From Ichthyophonus hoferi (Eukaryota; Opisthokonta; Ichthyosporea; Ichthyophonida; Ichthyophonidae): DNA of 40,808 bases. The notes beneath the pieces were generated by a model that searched no databases, was not told the origin of the DNA, and worked only from the letters and a program-made list of their open reading frames with translations. Positions 1 to 11,151 of the stretch are shown here, one piece after another (the stretch's first letter is position 1; each line of letters opens with the position of its first letter). The position numbers and the translations under genes are program-made. The stretch spans positions 53,781 to 94,588 of the forward strand of contig NAOQ01000231.1 of the NCBI GenBank assembly GCA_002751075.1. Reading direction: 5' to 3'.

Positions 1-1924
1 GAGATGTGGCATTTCAAGATCTAATACACACAAGTTGCTATTAATATATTATACTGATTCTTGATTCTTGGAGAAAGTGTGAAAGTTGTTAAAAAGGGTT
101 AAAAATATAATAATAGGTTCTGAAATAGAAATTATAATTAAAAGAACATAAAATGTACTTGAAAACTCCAGCATATATATCTACATATTTATGCACATAT
201 ACAGAAATACATACTATCGTGCAATCATACCATCGTACATACATAAATACACACATGCACACAACAGAGTAAACAAGTGGTGATAGCGAATAGGTACGTT
301 ATAAAATAGAGACACACGTGGGAATCGAGAAAATAAATAAAATGAAACATGACAGGAGGAAGAGGGGTGAAGAGTGAGTGTCTAGATGGCCATAATTCAT
401 GGCCTAACCCTATACATAACCTTATATAGCCCTATATATAGTAACATGTAAAAGCATAAGGTTACAACACAAAGCCACTAAGCCTTCGCCTTCGAGGCTC
501 TCTGTATTACCTGTTATGTTGATATTTACAAAAATAATAAATAAAATAAAAACTATTTAAACATTGAAAGCAAGTAGGTACAACTAAAAACTATGAAAAT
601 ATAATCACCCAAACCAAAAATACTAATTTTTAGACGCTTCAAATCTAAAGGTGGTGAGGTGAGAGTTGGGGCATAGCAACGAAGTAGCTAAGGTGGTAAA
701 CGTTGAAAAAAGTAGTAAACATAACTCAAAAAAATTAAAGAGTTACAAATATTTGGCCAAAAAGTCAAATAAAAAGTCTTTATCCTAAAGGTCTACTACA
801 AAAAAGAAAAAAGAAAAAAAAAAAAAAAAAAAAAAAAGAATGGGTGGGTGGGGCCACAACTTTTACACCCTTTAGACCTTTGAAAACATGTCGTTAACAG
901 TTAACACCTACATCTTGGCTATTCTTGTTATTTAAATACAGGGATAAGTGTTTTCGTTTTAAAATACGTGCGGTGTCGAAGTATCTGGTCTCTATAGTTT
1001 CTTTTATTATATTATTTTTTTTTCTACTGAAATAAGATGCCCGTCACAGATAAGATCAGAATTAGAAAATCATATCTAGCATTTTTAAAGAACAATTGTG
1101 GCTTCTAAATCACAATGTGCAGTAGCCATAAATTAGTCGTTTGGTCTATTTTATTAAATTTAAACCAATAATATATGGTTATTATAAATTACACTTTAAA
1201 ATCATCCATTTTTATTATTATTTAATTTGCTTTTCACAAAACGACATATAGTATAATTTTAACTTTAGGGAGATTCTGCTTTTAAAATGGTTGAACGAAT
1301 ATTTAAAGTTATACAAAAGCCAATAGGCTACTAGGAAAATAATCAGTGTTTATCTTCCTCAATTATTATTGGTGTAATCTACTTTCTGAACTATGGTTTT
1401 CAAACCCTGAATTGAAGTTATCTTTTGACCGTTACTATCGAGCCTTGTGGAATATTATCGGTAACTTCCAATTAGGTGGCTATAGTAAAAAAAAAAATAT
1501 TTGGTGTTTGATGACTAGAATAGATAACGATCAAATATAGAGCCGAGGCAATCAATTCAGCGAAATACATATTTGTGCCTAAGCACAATCCAAATAAGAC
1601 GCATAGTTTTGGAAACTTTGAAACCCTGTACAAAGATTACTAAAGGGCTTTTCTCGTACATTAAAAGGTTGAATTACTTTGAAGCCTGAGTTAGAAGAGT
1701 ATGGCATTAAACGTTATTATTGCTACTATTATGCAAGCTCTTTGTATCATCTTCATCTAGACATCTTGTCATCTTGGCATCTTTGGATCTTGAACGCCAT
1801 CGCTAACCAATCCAAATGACGCTGTACTGTAAACAAACTCTAAACATCGGTTAAAGAGCAAATTAAAAGGTGCTTAAACGCATCCTTTTGCCTATTATGA
1901 TCTGAAGTGACCTATTATGGAGTC
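1..1924. other. gene-free AT-rich stretch
   Basis: I see no convincing coding region, RNA gene or splice-bounded exon here. The stretch is AT-rich, has an uninterrupted A run at 814-837, and has scattered TA-rich runs near 1200 and 1490. The short open frame near 1346 has no neighbouring splice signals and an AT-driven composition. Confidence 0.5.
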
Positions 1925-2105
1925 GTGGGTCCATTTCCCTTGGTTGGTTTAATTTTGATCAATCATTTAACACGAGCAGATTGCACCAGCTATTTTCCAG
2001 ACTACTTATGGAATGGTAATGGCTAATAATAAATAACAAATGATTATAGCTATATAATGGAATAAAAAACCAATTAAATATCTTGGTTTTAACAAAATTG
2101 CAAAG
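1925..2105 (+). repeat. dispersed repeat family, copy A
   Basis: This is a diverged copy of the repeat whose best copies lie at 7.9, 14.7, 15.2 and 16.3 kb. Shared landmarks, in order, are TTTTGATCAATCATTTAA, an AGATTGCACCAGCTATTTTCC-like block, the GCTAATAATAA block, and AATTAAATAT followed by GGTTTTAACAAA. Its orientation matches copy E at 16.3 kb. Identity was judged by eye and the edges are approximate. No target-site duplication or terminal inverted repeat could be seen. Confidence 0.6.
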
Positions 2106-2519
2106 AATAAAAAGGTTTGATTACCGGTGAGTGAATAGGGAGCGTGGTTTACTTTATATCCTACAATAAGCTAGTTGTTAATGATGTAGACGCTGGAAAT
2201 GGGCTACGGGTATGCGTACATTTTTCACAAACGTAATCACCTTGGCTAGTTCTTCTAGATGCTAAATTGATTTGATTGACTATTGGACTCTTACATATAA
2301 TGTGATAATATCTTCACGAAAAATTAAAAGGTTCGAAATAAAATTAATACTTAGTGTACTGGATTCTGTTTAATTTGTTGGGTTGATATCTAAACCTAAC
2401 TAATCTGATTAATTATCGTCAGGTAAAGGATAAGTTATAGCTCTAGCGTATTCTACTTGTAACTCCCACTGTTGATCTAGAATATGTTATGCTTTTAACT
2501 TTTTACCGTGAAATTGATT

Positions 2520-2720
2520 TTAAATATAACTACGGTTAAGATTAATAACGTTATAAAATGATACTACAGTATCTTCTTCCGACAGATGAACAATATCAGG
2601 CTTAATTAGTAGGTCGTCTGGTACAATTTCTAGTTGGTGAAATTCTACCACCTGAGAGACAAAAGGTACAATACTAACATTAGTAGGACGTATGATTTCT
2701 GGAAATACTTTGACTGGCAT
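2520..2720 (-). CDS. open frame directly downstream of the 144-residue model
   Basis: This is a 67-codon frame from ATG 2720 to TAA 2520, whose start lies three bases beyond the stop of the preceding model. The product begins MPVKVFPEIIRPTN and contains an acidic segment (VHLSEEDTVV). Its residue mix looks like translated sequence rather than AT noise. I cannot name it. An internal TTTTGTCTCTCAG could serve as a 3' splice site, so the frame may be an exon rather than an independent gene. Confidence 0.25.
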   Translation of the reverse strand: MPVKVFPEIIRPTNVSIVPFVSQVVEFHQLEIVPDDLLIKPDIVHLSEEDTVVSFYNVINLNRSYI

Positions 2721-2722
2721 GA

Positions 2723-3409
2723 TCAATGTTCGGTGTGACTAAACATTTGCTCTATAATCGTTTGAACCCTTCTATTTATGTGTTCTTTTGCTAAGAACTG
2801 TTTGGATTCAATCTGTCCTGTTGAATCCATACCAACCAATAACCCATTGATCGATAATTTGTAAAATATCTGATTGGCTTTTGGTTGGTTTCTAGTGTAA
2901 AAAGCTAATCTGTAAACTAATTGGATTAATAACTCTATCTCTTGGTTATTAACCAATGAACAAAATGATTGCCAACCCAAAATTCCCAACCAAATAAAAA
3001 CAATTTTCTGTTGTAATAAATGAAGCTAATAATAATAATAATAATAATAGGGCATAATCTATCTAAGAACAGTGAAGGCTTTGGGTGTAACATGAATTAA
3101 CGTGCTATTGAATTGGATTAGTTGGTTGGTTTGTACTTATTGGATAATTTTGGACCTGGGAACGTAAGATGTGAAAAACGTGTGCTCCTCATATTTTTTC
3201 AACCACAACTGGGTCATTTGACATCAGAATAAAAACAGCATTGTAATTACAAATGATACCCTAAATTCCTCATTAGTTATGAAATTCAAAGAAACCAAAA
3301 TATGAGCAAGAACGGATGTATATAACACATCAACTGTTTTGGTTTTTAAAATATTAGTTACTTTATTTATGGCATGGATGTCATCTACTGATTCAACCAT
3401 GATGGGCAT
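2723..3409 (-). CDS. candidate two-exon gene, 144 residues, unrecognised
   Basis: The model joins exon 1 (3409-3260, 50 codons, starting at ATG 3409) to exon 2 (3007-2723, 95 codons with TGA). The intron is 252 nt, with donor GTATCA and an acceptor TTATTACAACAG. Both exons are in phase 0, so the join is open throughout. The N-terminal half looks helical and mixed-charge (VESVDDIHAINKVTNILK). Exon 2 starts KIVFIWLGILGW, a short hydrophobic stretch, and continues with a charged helical C-terminus. I recognise no family. Right after the stop, a second open frame follows in another phase (ATG at 2720). It could be an alternative 3' exon, a neighbouring gene or a sign that the locus is decayed. 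Composition is more codon-like than the flanks, but the join rests only on splice signals. Confidence 0.4.
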
Positions 3410-3653
3410 ATCTTGAACGATATTAACATGAAAAAGGAGCAAAGAACTATATTATTGCAATTGCTAGAAAAATGCTAAATGGACAGATGGTCTATCATTC
3501 ATTATAACTTATTCTGGAGTTAGATCTTTCTAAGCTCTTGGTGTTTTTGTTATAAAACTTTGTTGTATTAATATTCTTTTTTTAGTGTTGTACTATCAGC
3601 GCTTGTTGAAATTTATGAAACAACCAATTTTCTGAAGTTTTGTGATAGCTGTA

Positions 3654-3675
3654 CAATATATATATATATATATAT
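3654..3675. repeat. (TA)n microsatellite
   Basis: This is an uninterrupted TA dinucleotide run of about 22 bases in AT-rich DNA with no gene on either side. Confidence 0.9.
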
Positions 3676-5000
3676 TACTTTCCTGTAACCTGTCGTTATA
3701 TAAAACTCGTTCAATATATGGTTACATTTTTCTTTAAAAACATATTCCTCGTGTTTAGTTCAAGAGTGCTTCATAGACTTGTTGAATAGCATACTTAGGG
3801 AAAGGGTAAAAACAACTTTATCTTCAGCAGAATCGTGTAAACAATCCAGTAAAATCACAATAAATACTACCATAAACTGGTTAAGGATTCCCAGTTTCAT
3901 GCACAAAAATTTTAAAACTCAAAATCACGTGCACATCAGACATACATACAACACAACAAACGCAGATATTTTTCATATTTCTTCGTCCAACTTTGAAAAA
4001 AATTTACTGGGCTGGTGTAGTCAAATCTTACATTTGCACAAGTCACGTAATAAAAACTCAACCAAAGCCTCGGCCTCAATCTATACAGGCACTTTTTCCC
4101 TTATACCCATTTTAAAATCGAACCAAATATTCTCCCAAATCGCCAGCTAAAAATGCGAACATGGCATCAACACAGGTCCTCTTCCAATGAACAACAATAT
4201 TCCCATTGGCTACACTAACATTGCAATCAAATATAACATAATTAAAAACAATATAATTGACAGAATGAATTTAACTGCACTAAACAAAAGCTCCTTAATA
4301 CAAGTTCCCTTACTCTGCATTTATCACTATTTACTTGATAAACAAATACAAGTACAGCTTGACCAAATAAAACTTTAGCATTAATCATCAAAATCTATCG
4401 CACATGAAAACAAGCAATCAAAACCAATTCCATTTCTAATCACAATGACCATTCACCAATAAACTGAAAACCACAATCTTTATTGAAATTAATCTGTTAA
4501 ACCCTGGGGGAACCAAAAAAGTTTTCATGCATAAATAAATGTTTAAAATATGATGAAAGAACAGTTTTATTAATTTCTAAAGCATGTATCAATAACCAAA
4601 GAGCCAGTCATTTGGTTTATTCACAACCCAAATACTACTAATAAAATTAATTACAACACTCACCTTATCCTTCCCTAAGGAGAATTGGGGAAACTTGAAG
4701 TTCATACACCTGCTAAAAGAAAAATACATTAGTAATGCAATCGTTACATTAAAAAAGTAAATTATAATAATAATGATAAGCATCAGCAAATAAAAAAGTA
4801 ACAGCAACGGCCTCGGCGGTTCCAAAGAAAGAGCAAAACGCTCCTTCAAGGATAAGCTTAAGCCTCAGCCTCGTCATCTAATAAACTATCATGTGCTTAA
4901 ATAAATCAGATAAAAAACTATAAGATAATCAAAATAATAACTCACCATATTCCTCTGAAGTAATAGCCTTCATAAATCTTATGCAGAGTTCAAAAATGAT

Positions 5001-5814
5001 TCAGAGGCACATCTGCAAAGTCATATTCTATTAGTAAATATAAACTGATATGAACTGAAGGGGAGAAAATTCATGGAGATTCTAGGCTCAGATGTATTTA
5101 TGATCATTATATATCACAGTGAGCTGGGTTAAAGCAACAAGTTTCTTCCCGGCCTAGAAAAAAAAGAAAAAGAAAAAATCATGAAAAAACCTACCAATAA
5201 AACAGGCATCATCACTTCCTGTGGAAATCACTTTTCATGTATACATACAAGCGTAAACCTGTAGAAGAAAATTTTAATCATTAAATGTAAAATTAATAAT
5301 AAAAAATATCCCAAATATTTATAAATAACTAGACTCGGATGTATTTATGATCATTATAATATCACAGTGAGCTGGGTTAAAGCAACAAGTTTCTTCTTTG
5401 CCTAGCATGAAATAACCCATAAAAACAATGGCAATTATAAAAATTATCTTACCTCAGGTAAACGTAACTGATTCCAACAAAAAAAATTCAATAAAATAGA
5501 AATTGTCTTGACGCGAACATCCTGATGAACAGAAGAGTTAGAATTAGAAGTAGAAACACACTGATGACAAATAAAAAGCACATATGGCTCAGGAAAGGTG
5601 TGTATATGCAGCATCGGCCTTAGCCTATGTAGTAGCAAATATTATTTGCATCAAAGCCAAGTAAAAAATACAATAAAATGTTAAGTTAAAAACCAATAGG
5701 GATGCAGACCTAGAAAGAAAGAAAAGTATAGAAGATGCAAGTCAGTACACACCCTATTTACCTCCGGGGAAGACATGCTTTCCAAACCGAAACTTCAAAC
5801 GAGTTCGTCATAAT
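5001..5814 (-). CDS. candidate small spliced gene with a duplicated exon, unrecognised
   Basis: Splice-bounded segments on the minus strand chain in phase. Exon 5814-5762 carries ATG 5811 (MTNSFEVSVWKACLPR). Exon 5624-5453 has 57 codons, ends in LRLPE and has donor GTAAGA. A 36-nt exon follows in two tandem versions, 5401-5366 (AKKKLVALTQLT) and 5153-5118 (AGKKLVALTQLT). Exon 5012 onward would stop at 5001. One copy of the 36-nt exon gives 89 residues and both give 101. A donor GTGAGT at 6030 and a TATA-like box at 6093-6099 suggest an untranslated first exon. The donor after the 36-nt exons (GTGATA) is weak. More splice-bounded segments lie downstream at 4709-4664 and 4080-4032, so the gene may run further. 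I do not recognise the product. Confidence 0.35.
5083..5159 (-). repeat. direct repeat containing a 36-nt exon, copy 2
   Basis: This is the second copy of the 5330-5407 unit, about 250 bases downstream on the minus strand. Its acceptor is preceded by a long T-rich tract ending in TTTCTAG, a stronger 3' splice site than that of copy 1. Confidence 0.8.
5330..5407 (-). repeat. direct repeat containing a 36-nt exon, copy 1
   Basis: This copy is nearly identical to 5083-5159, with one single-base length difference and a few substitutions. The shared part covers the CTAG at the acceptor, the 36-nt exon and about 37 bases of following intron. Similarity stops at the acceptor on the upstream side, where the two polypyrimidine tracts differ. 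Confidence 0.8.
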
Positions 5815-6092
5815 CTGTAAAACACAAAATCATTAGAGACAAGATAACGTTAAAAAAAAAATTACTATACTTTGATTTGTTAGCGTCAGCCTCAAAGAGG
5901 ATCACCATAAGCCGAAGCTTTCAGATTAGAGGTGTCAGATCTCATAAAAGGTTTATCATCTTCCGCAAACAATAAGTTATACTACTTCGAGGCAAGAAAA
6001 AAATTATGTACTAATATCGCTAAACTCACCTCAACAAGATAAATCTCAATCAAATACAAGAAAGTGGAATTACTGTTCAGCATGTTGTTGGA

Positions 6093-6099
6093 TTATATA
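6093..6099 (-). promoter_or_regulatory. TATA-like box upstream of the 5-kb gene model
   Basis: TATATAA is read on the minus strand. A start site 25-30 bases downstream would fall near 6065. That is inside the segment ending at the GTGAGT donor (6030), which gives a short untranslated first exon spliced to 5814. In an AT-rich genome a TATA match alone is weak evidence; the position relative to the donor is what supports it. Confidence 0.3.
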
Positions 6100-6928
6100 G
6101 GCGTGAGCACGTGGACACGCCAATCTAATAAACGGCTTTTTAAATTTGTAAATTTAATAAAAGGGGTGTCTTTATTATGATACTCCATTATTAAAGGGGG
6201 GCTTTTGTTAATATATATCAACTTTCACAAATTATTGTGTTCGATTATAAGCTTGTGGTATTATTTTAATTTGCCGTTACAGTTTTCTATTCGCTTACTA
6301 TTATAAAATAAGTCTAATTAATTATTTAAAACTTTTCATTGCTTTAATATCATTTATTCTATTAAAGTTTAAAAATATATAATTTTTGGCGCCAATATTT
6401 GTTTAAAAACACCCTTTTTGTTTCTGTGGCTCAATTTTAAAATTATATTGTAATATTTTTAATTATAAATTTGCTTAAATGTAGCTCTTGTTTTATTTAC
6501 ACCGTAAGTTCACTGCTCATTTTTTTTTGTCCTTGTATTGTTGACTATGTCCATAGGAAACTTGATATTGACATACAACATACAAAGATTTCAATGCTAA
6601 ACCATAGTTAAAATCACCTCTTAAGCACCTATACCATGATAATTATTTATGATTGTCAAAGCTACAAAGCTACAAAACTACAAAACCACATTGGAGGCAA
6701 AAAGAAATGATCATCATTCTTACTTAGCCTCTAGTCACACAAGTATTTAGTATTGGTGTAGTTATAAATTAAATCTTGGCTCTTAGAGAGATAAATATAC
6801 TGTGATAGTATAGTAGGAAGTTTGTTTAGGTAAATGCTCCATCTTTATCTGATTGTAGGTCTTGTTAGTGCTATTTAACCATCAAGTTCGCCTTTTCCCT
6901 TTTTTTTCCACCTTCTTATAACAAGGTG

Positions 6929-6966
<38 letters not shown>

Positions 6967-7169
6967 TTTATTTTTTTATTTTTTACTTACATTTTTTTCT
7001 GAGCACTACATCATATGGTTTGTCGCTGGAAATCACCTTTATGTTTAAATACACCTTCAACAACAGCCTCAATTAGCACTACCTAGTTTAAATAATTGAA
7101 AAATTATGCATACCGATGCATTTATATGCACACATACTTAGGGGTGACCTTTGGCAAGTATAACAATCT
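6100..7169. other. intergenic, AT-rich, no gene seen
   Basis: No coding or RNA gene is supported. It contains a (TA)n microsatellite at 6931-6963 and T-rich runs around 6900-6990. A cluster of short ATAAA and TTAAA motifs near 6290-6480 has no coding neighbour that I can tie it to. Confidence 0.5.
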
Positions 7170-7401
7170 GTAGTAGTTCCATTGACATGTCGACAGAATT
7201 GGGGTATTCAATTAGGTGTTATTCAGAAGTATCTCTTGCTGAGCTAGAAATAAAGGCAATACTTGGCTCTGATCCACCTTTAATAGAAAGTGGAGATAAG
7301 TTTACCTAAAAGAAGATATGCATGATAGTTCTATCCTCAGCTGTCTATTGTAGTCTTTTACAAATGAGGAGCTACTCCTGCCCTAATACGCTTAGATGCA
7401 A

Positions 7402-7686
7402 TTATGATGATATCACAGTGTGAACAATCAGTGAGCTGTGATAGGGCTGGGTATACGTAAGAGTTATTATATTACGACTAAGATTTGATCTCCTGTAGTC
7501 GGTCAGTTGATAATTGAATATCAATTCCTTATCTGAGGTTAGAATCTCTAATGTCTCTGGGTCAATAGTTTGAGTGTAGTTATTGAAGATCAAGTTTATG
7601 ATTGGATCTAGGAGGAATGTGTAGGATCTCTTATACGCAGAGCCAAAAAGCCAGGGTTGAGCGCAAAGATTTAAAATACAATTTAG
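7402..7686 (-). pseudogene. coding-like frame, probable gene fragment, unrecognised
   Basis: The frame is open for 94 codons from just after an in-frame TAA at 7689-7687 to TAA 7402. It contains no methionine in its first half, so it lacks its own start. The translation looks like real protein: CAQPWLFGSAYKRSYTFLLD near the start, then IDPETLEILTSDKELIF. It could be an internal or terminal exon or a relic. A decayed homologue lies in the matching place of the 13930-14985 unit (around 14330-14470). The dispersed-repeat core lies directly upstream. I recognise no family. Confidence 0.35.
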
Positions 7687-7879
7687 TTACATGTCTTTGG
7701 GGGCTTTTTTTTTAACATTGGGTGCCATATCACGGTCACTTCTAAATGTCATTAGAAATTATTTAGTTCATTTAGTAAACTACAAACCTATAGTTAAGTA
7801 CTCGCCATGTTAATATTCTTCTCATATTCTTATTTTTTTATGCCCTGATTGAAATAATACCCCTAGGCTAAGGGGAAGC

Positions 7880-8120
7880 GTTAACGGGAACATTTAACTA
7901 ATTTTGGATTTCCTTAGATAGCTATAATCATTTAATATTATTAGCAATTATTATTAGATATGTAGCCCGGGAAAATAGCTAGTGCAATCTATTGGTGTTA
8001 AACGGTAATCCCAAATGATTGATCAAAATTGAACCAGCCAATAGAAGAGGACCTGCGACTATACTATAAGCCATTTCAGATCGTCTTTTTTGGGGGATCC
8101 AGATAAGAAACCTAACAAAA
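7880..8120 (-). repeat. dispersed repeat family, copy B
   Basis: This copy carries the shared blocks ATTGAACCAGCCAAT, GAAAATAGCTAGTGCAATC, TTTAATATTATTAGCAATTA and GCCATTTCAGAT (plus-strand spelling). They are in the orientation of copies C and D and inverted relative to A and E. The left end includes a block matching CTGTTTTAAC of copy E in diverged form. Confidence 0.75.
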
Positions 8121-8659
8121 TCTATGGAAAGGGAAGCTCTATCAAGATTGGTAATTCCAGTCAGAACAGGGATCAATCTGGATGAATGTATTCAAGTATT
8201 GTTGGTTAGTCCAGTCGTGGTTTTTCAAGTTTAATTAATTGAATTTGTTTAAATGATTTGGAGTGATAATTTTAGACATTGATCGAGTGCGGACTGATCA
8301 TGTTACTTACCGATATTTCTAATGACTGTAACTGATATGCTTAGAATTGTCAATAATACTAGTACTGCTAGCTTTCTTTTATAATTGTAATAATTATTTA
8401 GCCAAGACCTTAAAATTTCTATATTAAGGCATTCTATTCCTGTATGCTATATTATGTTTCTGATTGATTTATATTCATATTCATCAATCATATAGTGATG
8501 CACTGGTGATAAGTGATGCTGCATTTCTCTCTATAGCAATATACCTAATAATTTTCTGAAGTTAACATTCCCACATGTTAATTTATTTAGATATGAAAGG
8601 TGTACTTTATAATAATAGATGTATATAAGCTGTGGTATATACAATGCTGGGGTACTGAG

Positions 8660-9480
8660 TAAGTCATTGTTCCCGTTGTGCTTGGCACTCTGGAATCAGT
8701 GATAATCTAATCATTTGCAATTATGATTGCTGAGAAGAAATAATGGTTTATTATCATTGAAAATCACTAAATTGTCAACAGTGTTATCAATAGGAGGATG
8801 ATCTGAACACTGATTATAATTTAGTGTCAACAAAGAACTAAACAATGAAAGATGATGGTTAAAGAATACATGCCAAATGTCATATAGCCATAAATGAGAA
8901 TATATGTATCTATGATATTGTCGAAAAATGATCAAAAATGCAATGTTTTGTTTATGATATTTAATGTCATTATTTATTCCTTTATTGATTATTTTCATTC
9001 CTTTTATCCTTTTTGCAATCCTTGTTTCTATGAATGTCAACGTAATTGCGGTTCTCATAGAGATCAACATAGCCCACTAGAATTGCTCCTCATTATTTAT
9101 TATTGTCCAATTGCGCGCATTGTGTCAAACTATATTAATGAATCATTTCATTTGATTAAGAACGCCATTTAACAATTAATATTGGATCAATGATTTGATG
9201 ATCCACTTGTTAGTAGCTAGCTTATCAGCGGTAACCTGGGTTCCTCTTCAGAATAATCCTCAAAATACTCAACTTTATTCGTCAAAATTCGCAACATATT
9301 AAGTCAAGTGCGGGAGTTTGGATTGAATGGGCATTCTGTGATGAAATAGAATCAAAGTTTATCGGTTGATCTTCTGATGAAGAGTTTGCGGCATTTTGAC
9401 TGCCCGTTTATCCAGAGGATTTGATTATAAGTTGTTTTCCATGGTAATTTAGGAGTCTCGCTATCGCTATTCACAGACAT
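8660..9480 (-). pseudogene. decayed paralogue of the 16606-17440 two-exon gene
   Basis: On the minus strand, ATG 9480 begins MSVNSDSETP, matching MSVNNNNKTP of the intact copy. The block CATCAGAAGATCAACC is shared almost exactly with exon 1. A splice acceptor at 8838 (TCATTGTTTAG) precedes an exon-2-like stretch reading SLLTLNYNQCSDH, against PLLTLTYDNLCSD in the intact copy. The acceptor sits at the same codon and phase. The intervening DNA is about 450 nt, against a 436-nt intron in the intact copy. Exon 1 is out of frame with itself by a small length change, no donor is visible, and the exon-2 frame ends early, so this looks dead. Homology also runs about 80 bases upstream of the start. 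Confidence 0.6.
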
Positions 9481-11151
9481 CTTGACAATTTACCTTTGTA
9501 AATTTTTGTGACCGCTACAGTGGTGATAGTAATGTCTATAATCTTCGATTAAGTTTATGCTTGGATATTAACTTACACTTGGGTGTATAATCTTCAACTG
9601 CACAAGTCAACTTGTTTTGTAAAACTGGCCGAGGACCTTCTTTTGATAATGACGTGCTCTAATAATCTAATTGAAGACATCCTGGCACCAATGCCAAGAA
9701 AGGTAATATAAGTGTGCATATGATTGGTTAAATTAATTTGAATGCATATGTGGTTAGACCTGCAGCATTAACTTAGTAAGTTGCGGCCAAGCATCTTGGA
9801 TACAGAATTTAAAGTCCAACTACATGCTTCAACCAAATAAATTATGCATCATTTCAAGGAACACCTGTGGCATGTATATCTTTGCATTGGAAAGGCAATA
9901 TGGTCAAAGGAGGGTGAGAGTGTGGATGAACAGTGAGATTAGGAATACACACACATTGAAATGATGAGTTGTTTAACAATACGAGCCTTGTCACCTCGCA
10001 GATATGTACGTATATTGAGTACACGGAAAAGAAACTAGTTTTAGCAGTTCGCTGATTTAAAGTTTTCTTTTTTCACCTGGATATGGATATAAGGAAAGTA
10101 AGAACTTACAAGACAACTGGTATTTGTAATTATATATAAAATGTACCCAATGTACACAAAGATGAAGTAATCAAATATGAGATGACTAATGGGTAATGAA
10201 CGATAAATATGCAAGATGAAGTTAGATGACGAGAAAGATAAGGAATTTAAGAATATGGAATATGGAATAGTACAACGCTGAATTATTTACCTACACAAAT
10301 TAAATTTGCAGTGAAAGTAAAAGAAAGCTGTGGTTCCTTTGTGATTCTGAGCTCACAGCATTAACATGCAAACATTGACTACATGTGATATAAATGAGCT
10401 GTATATGTTAACATTAAACAAGATCTATGATAGCCTCAGTCCAAAAAATTAAAACTTGCTCAACAGAGCATAAAATGCATAGGAGGCACTTATTTTGAGC
10501 AAGAAAAAAATCATCTGAGTAATGATATAAAAACAACTATTTATGAAAGTTTCGAATTGCCCAGCACACAAATACTTCAATTCATCAGTAAATAAGAGTA
10601 ATTGCAAAATTCATTATAAAAGAGCATAGTATTGTATAGTATATATACTCTCTCTGATAGAACCATTTTATGCTTTCTAAATATAGCATCATATGTCGAA
10701 CACTTAGAACCCGGCATCAAACAATTGGAAAGCGAGAGCTGTACTTAGGTTGCGTGGCTATATTTGACAGGATCATACCACCTGAATAATATGCACTTCT
10801 ATGGTTACTTTATAAAAAGTACATTGATTCCGCCCTTGTGCCTTATTTTGTCAGAAGTTAAATAAAAAAAAACAACGCCCACGGGCAATAATTCGCCCAA
10901 AATATATCCAAGTTTAATAATTAACGACAATATAACAATATATATTAAGAATATCTACTCCATTTTTTATTATAACTATACATCACAATTAAGAAGAGCA
11001 CAGGCGCAAAAGGTGTGCCTGTTTATAAAATTAAAGGCAAAACTAAATTAAAAGGAAGAAGTTGCCCATGTTTCTCCATTATATACTAGTTAAGAATGGT
11101 GCCATTCCTTCAGTGAACTATCTATATCATATGAAAAAGCATAAGGTTCCC
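9481..11151. other. intergenic, no gene seen
   Basis: Apart from the upstream flank of the decayed paralogue (to about 9570), I see no supported gene. The short segment ATTGAAGACATCCTGGCACC followed by GTAATA near 9670-9705 could be an exon end, but it has no partner. Plus-strand TTTATT near 10966 reads AATAAA on the minus strand and may be the polyadenylation signal of the 11152-11724 gene. Confidence 0.45.

Larger units (their letters stand above)
7170..8120 (-). repeat. segmental duplication, left unit (partner 13930-14985)
   Basis: Three blocks occur in the same order and orientation here and at 13930-14985. The first is TTCCATTGACATGTC with a following CTGATCCACCTTTAA block. The second is a coding-like middle around 7402-7690. 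The third is the dispersed-repeat core. The partner is much decayed in the middle. The layout suggests duplication of a segment of about 1 kb rather than independent insertion of each block. Confidence 0.5.

Noticed and set aside
405-445. CCTAACCCTATACATAACC as an interstitial telomere trace
   Set aside because: Only one near-unit is present, with no consecutive repeats. By contrast, the run at 27101-27130 has several.
3779-4378. Two consecutive plus-strand frames of 123 and 63 codons
   Set aside because: The composition is Asn/Ile/Ser/Thr-rich as expected of AT-rich noise. There is no splice partner, and the minus strand of the same interval has better splice-bounded segments.
8711-9172. 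Long overlapping frames on both strands (119 and 92 codons)
   Set aside because: Only the first part of the minus-strand frame (8713-8837) has homology, as exon 2 of the decayed paralogue. The rest is intron-derived and AT-driven.
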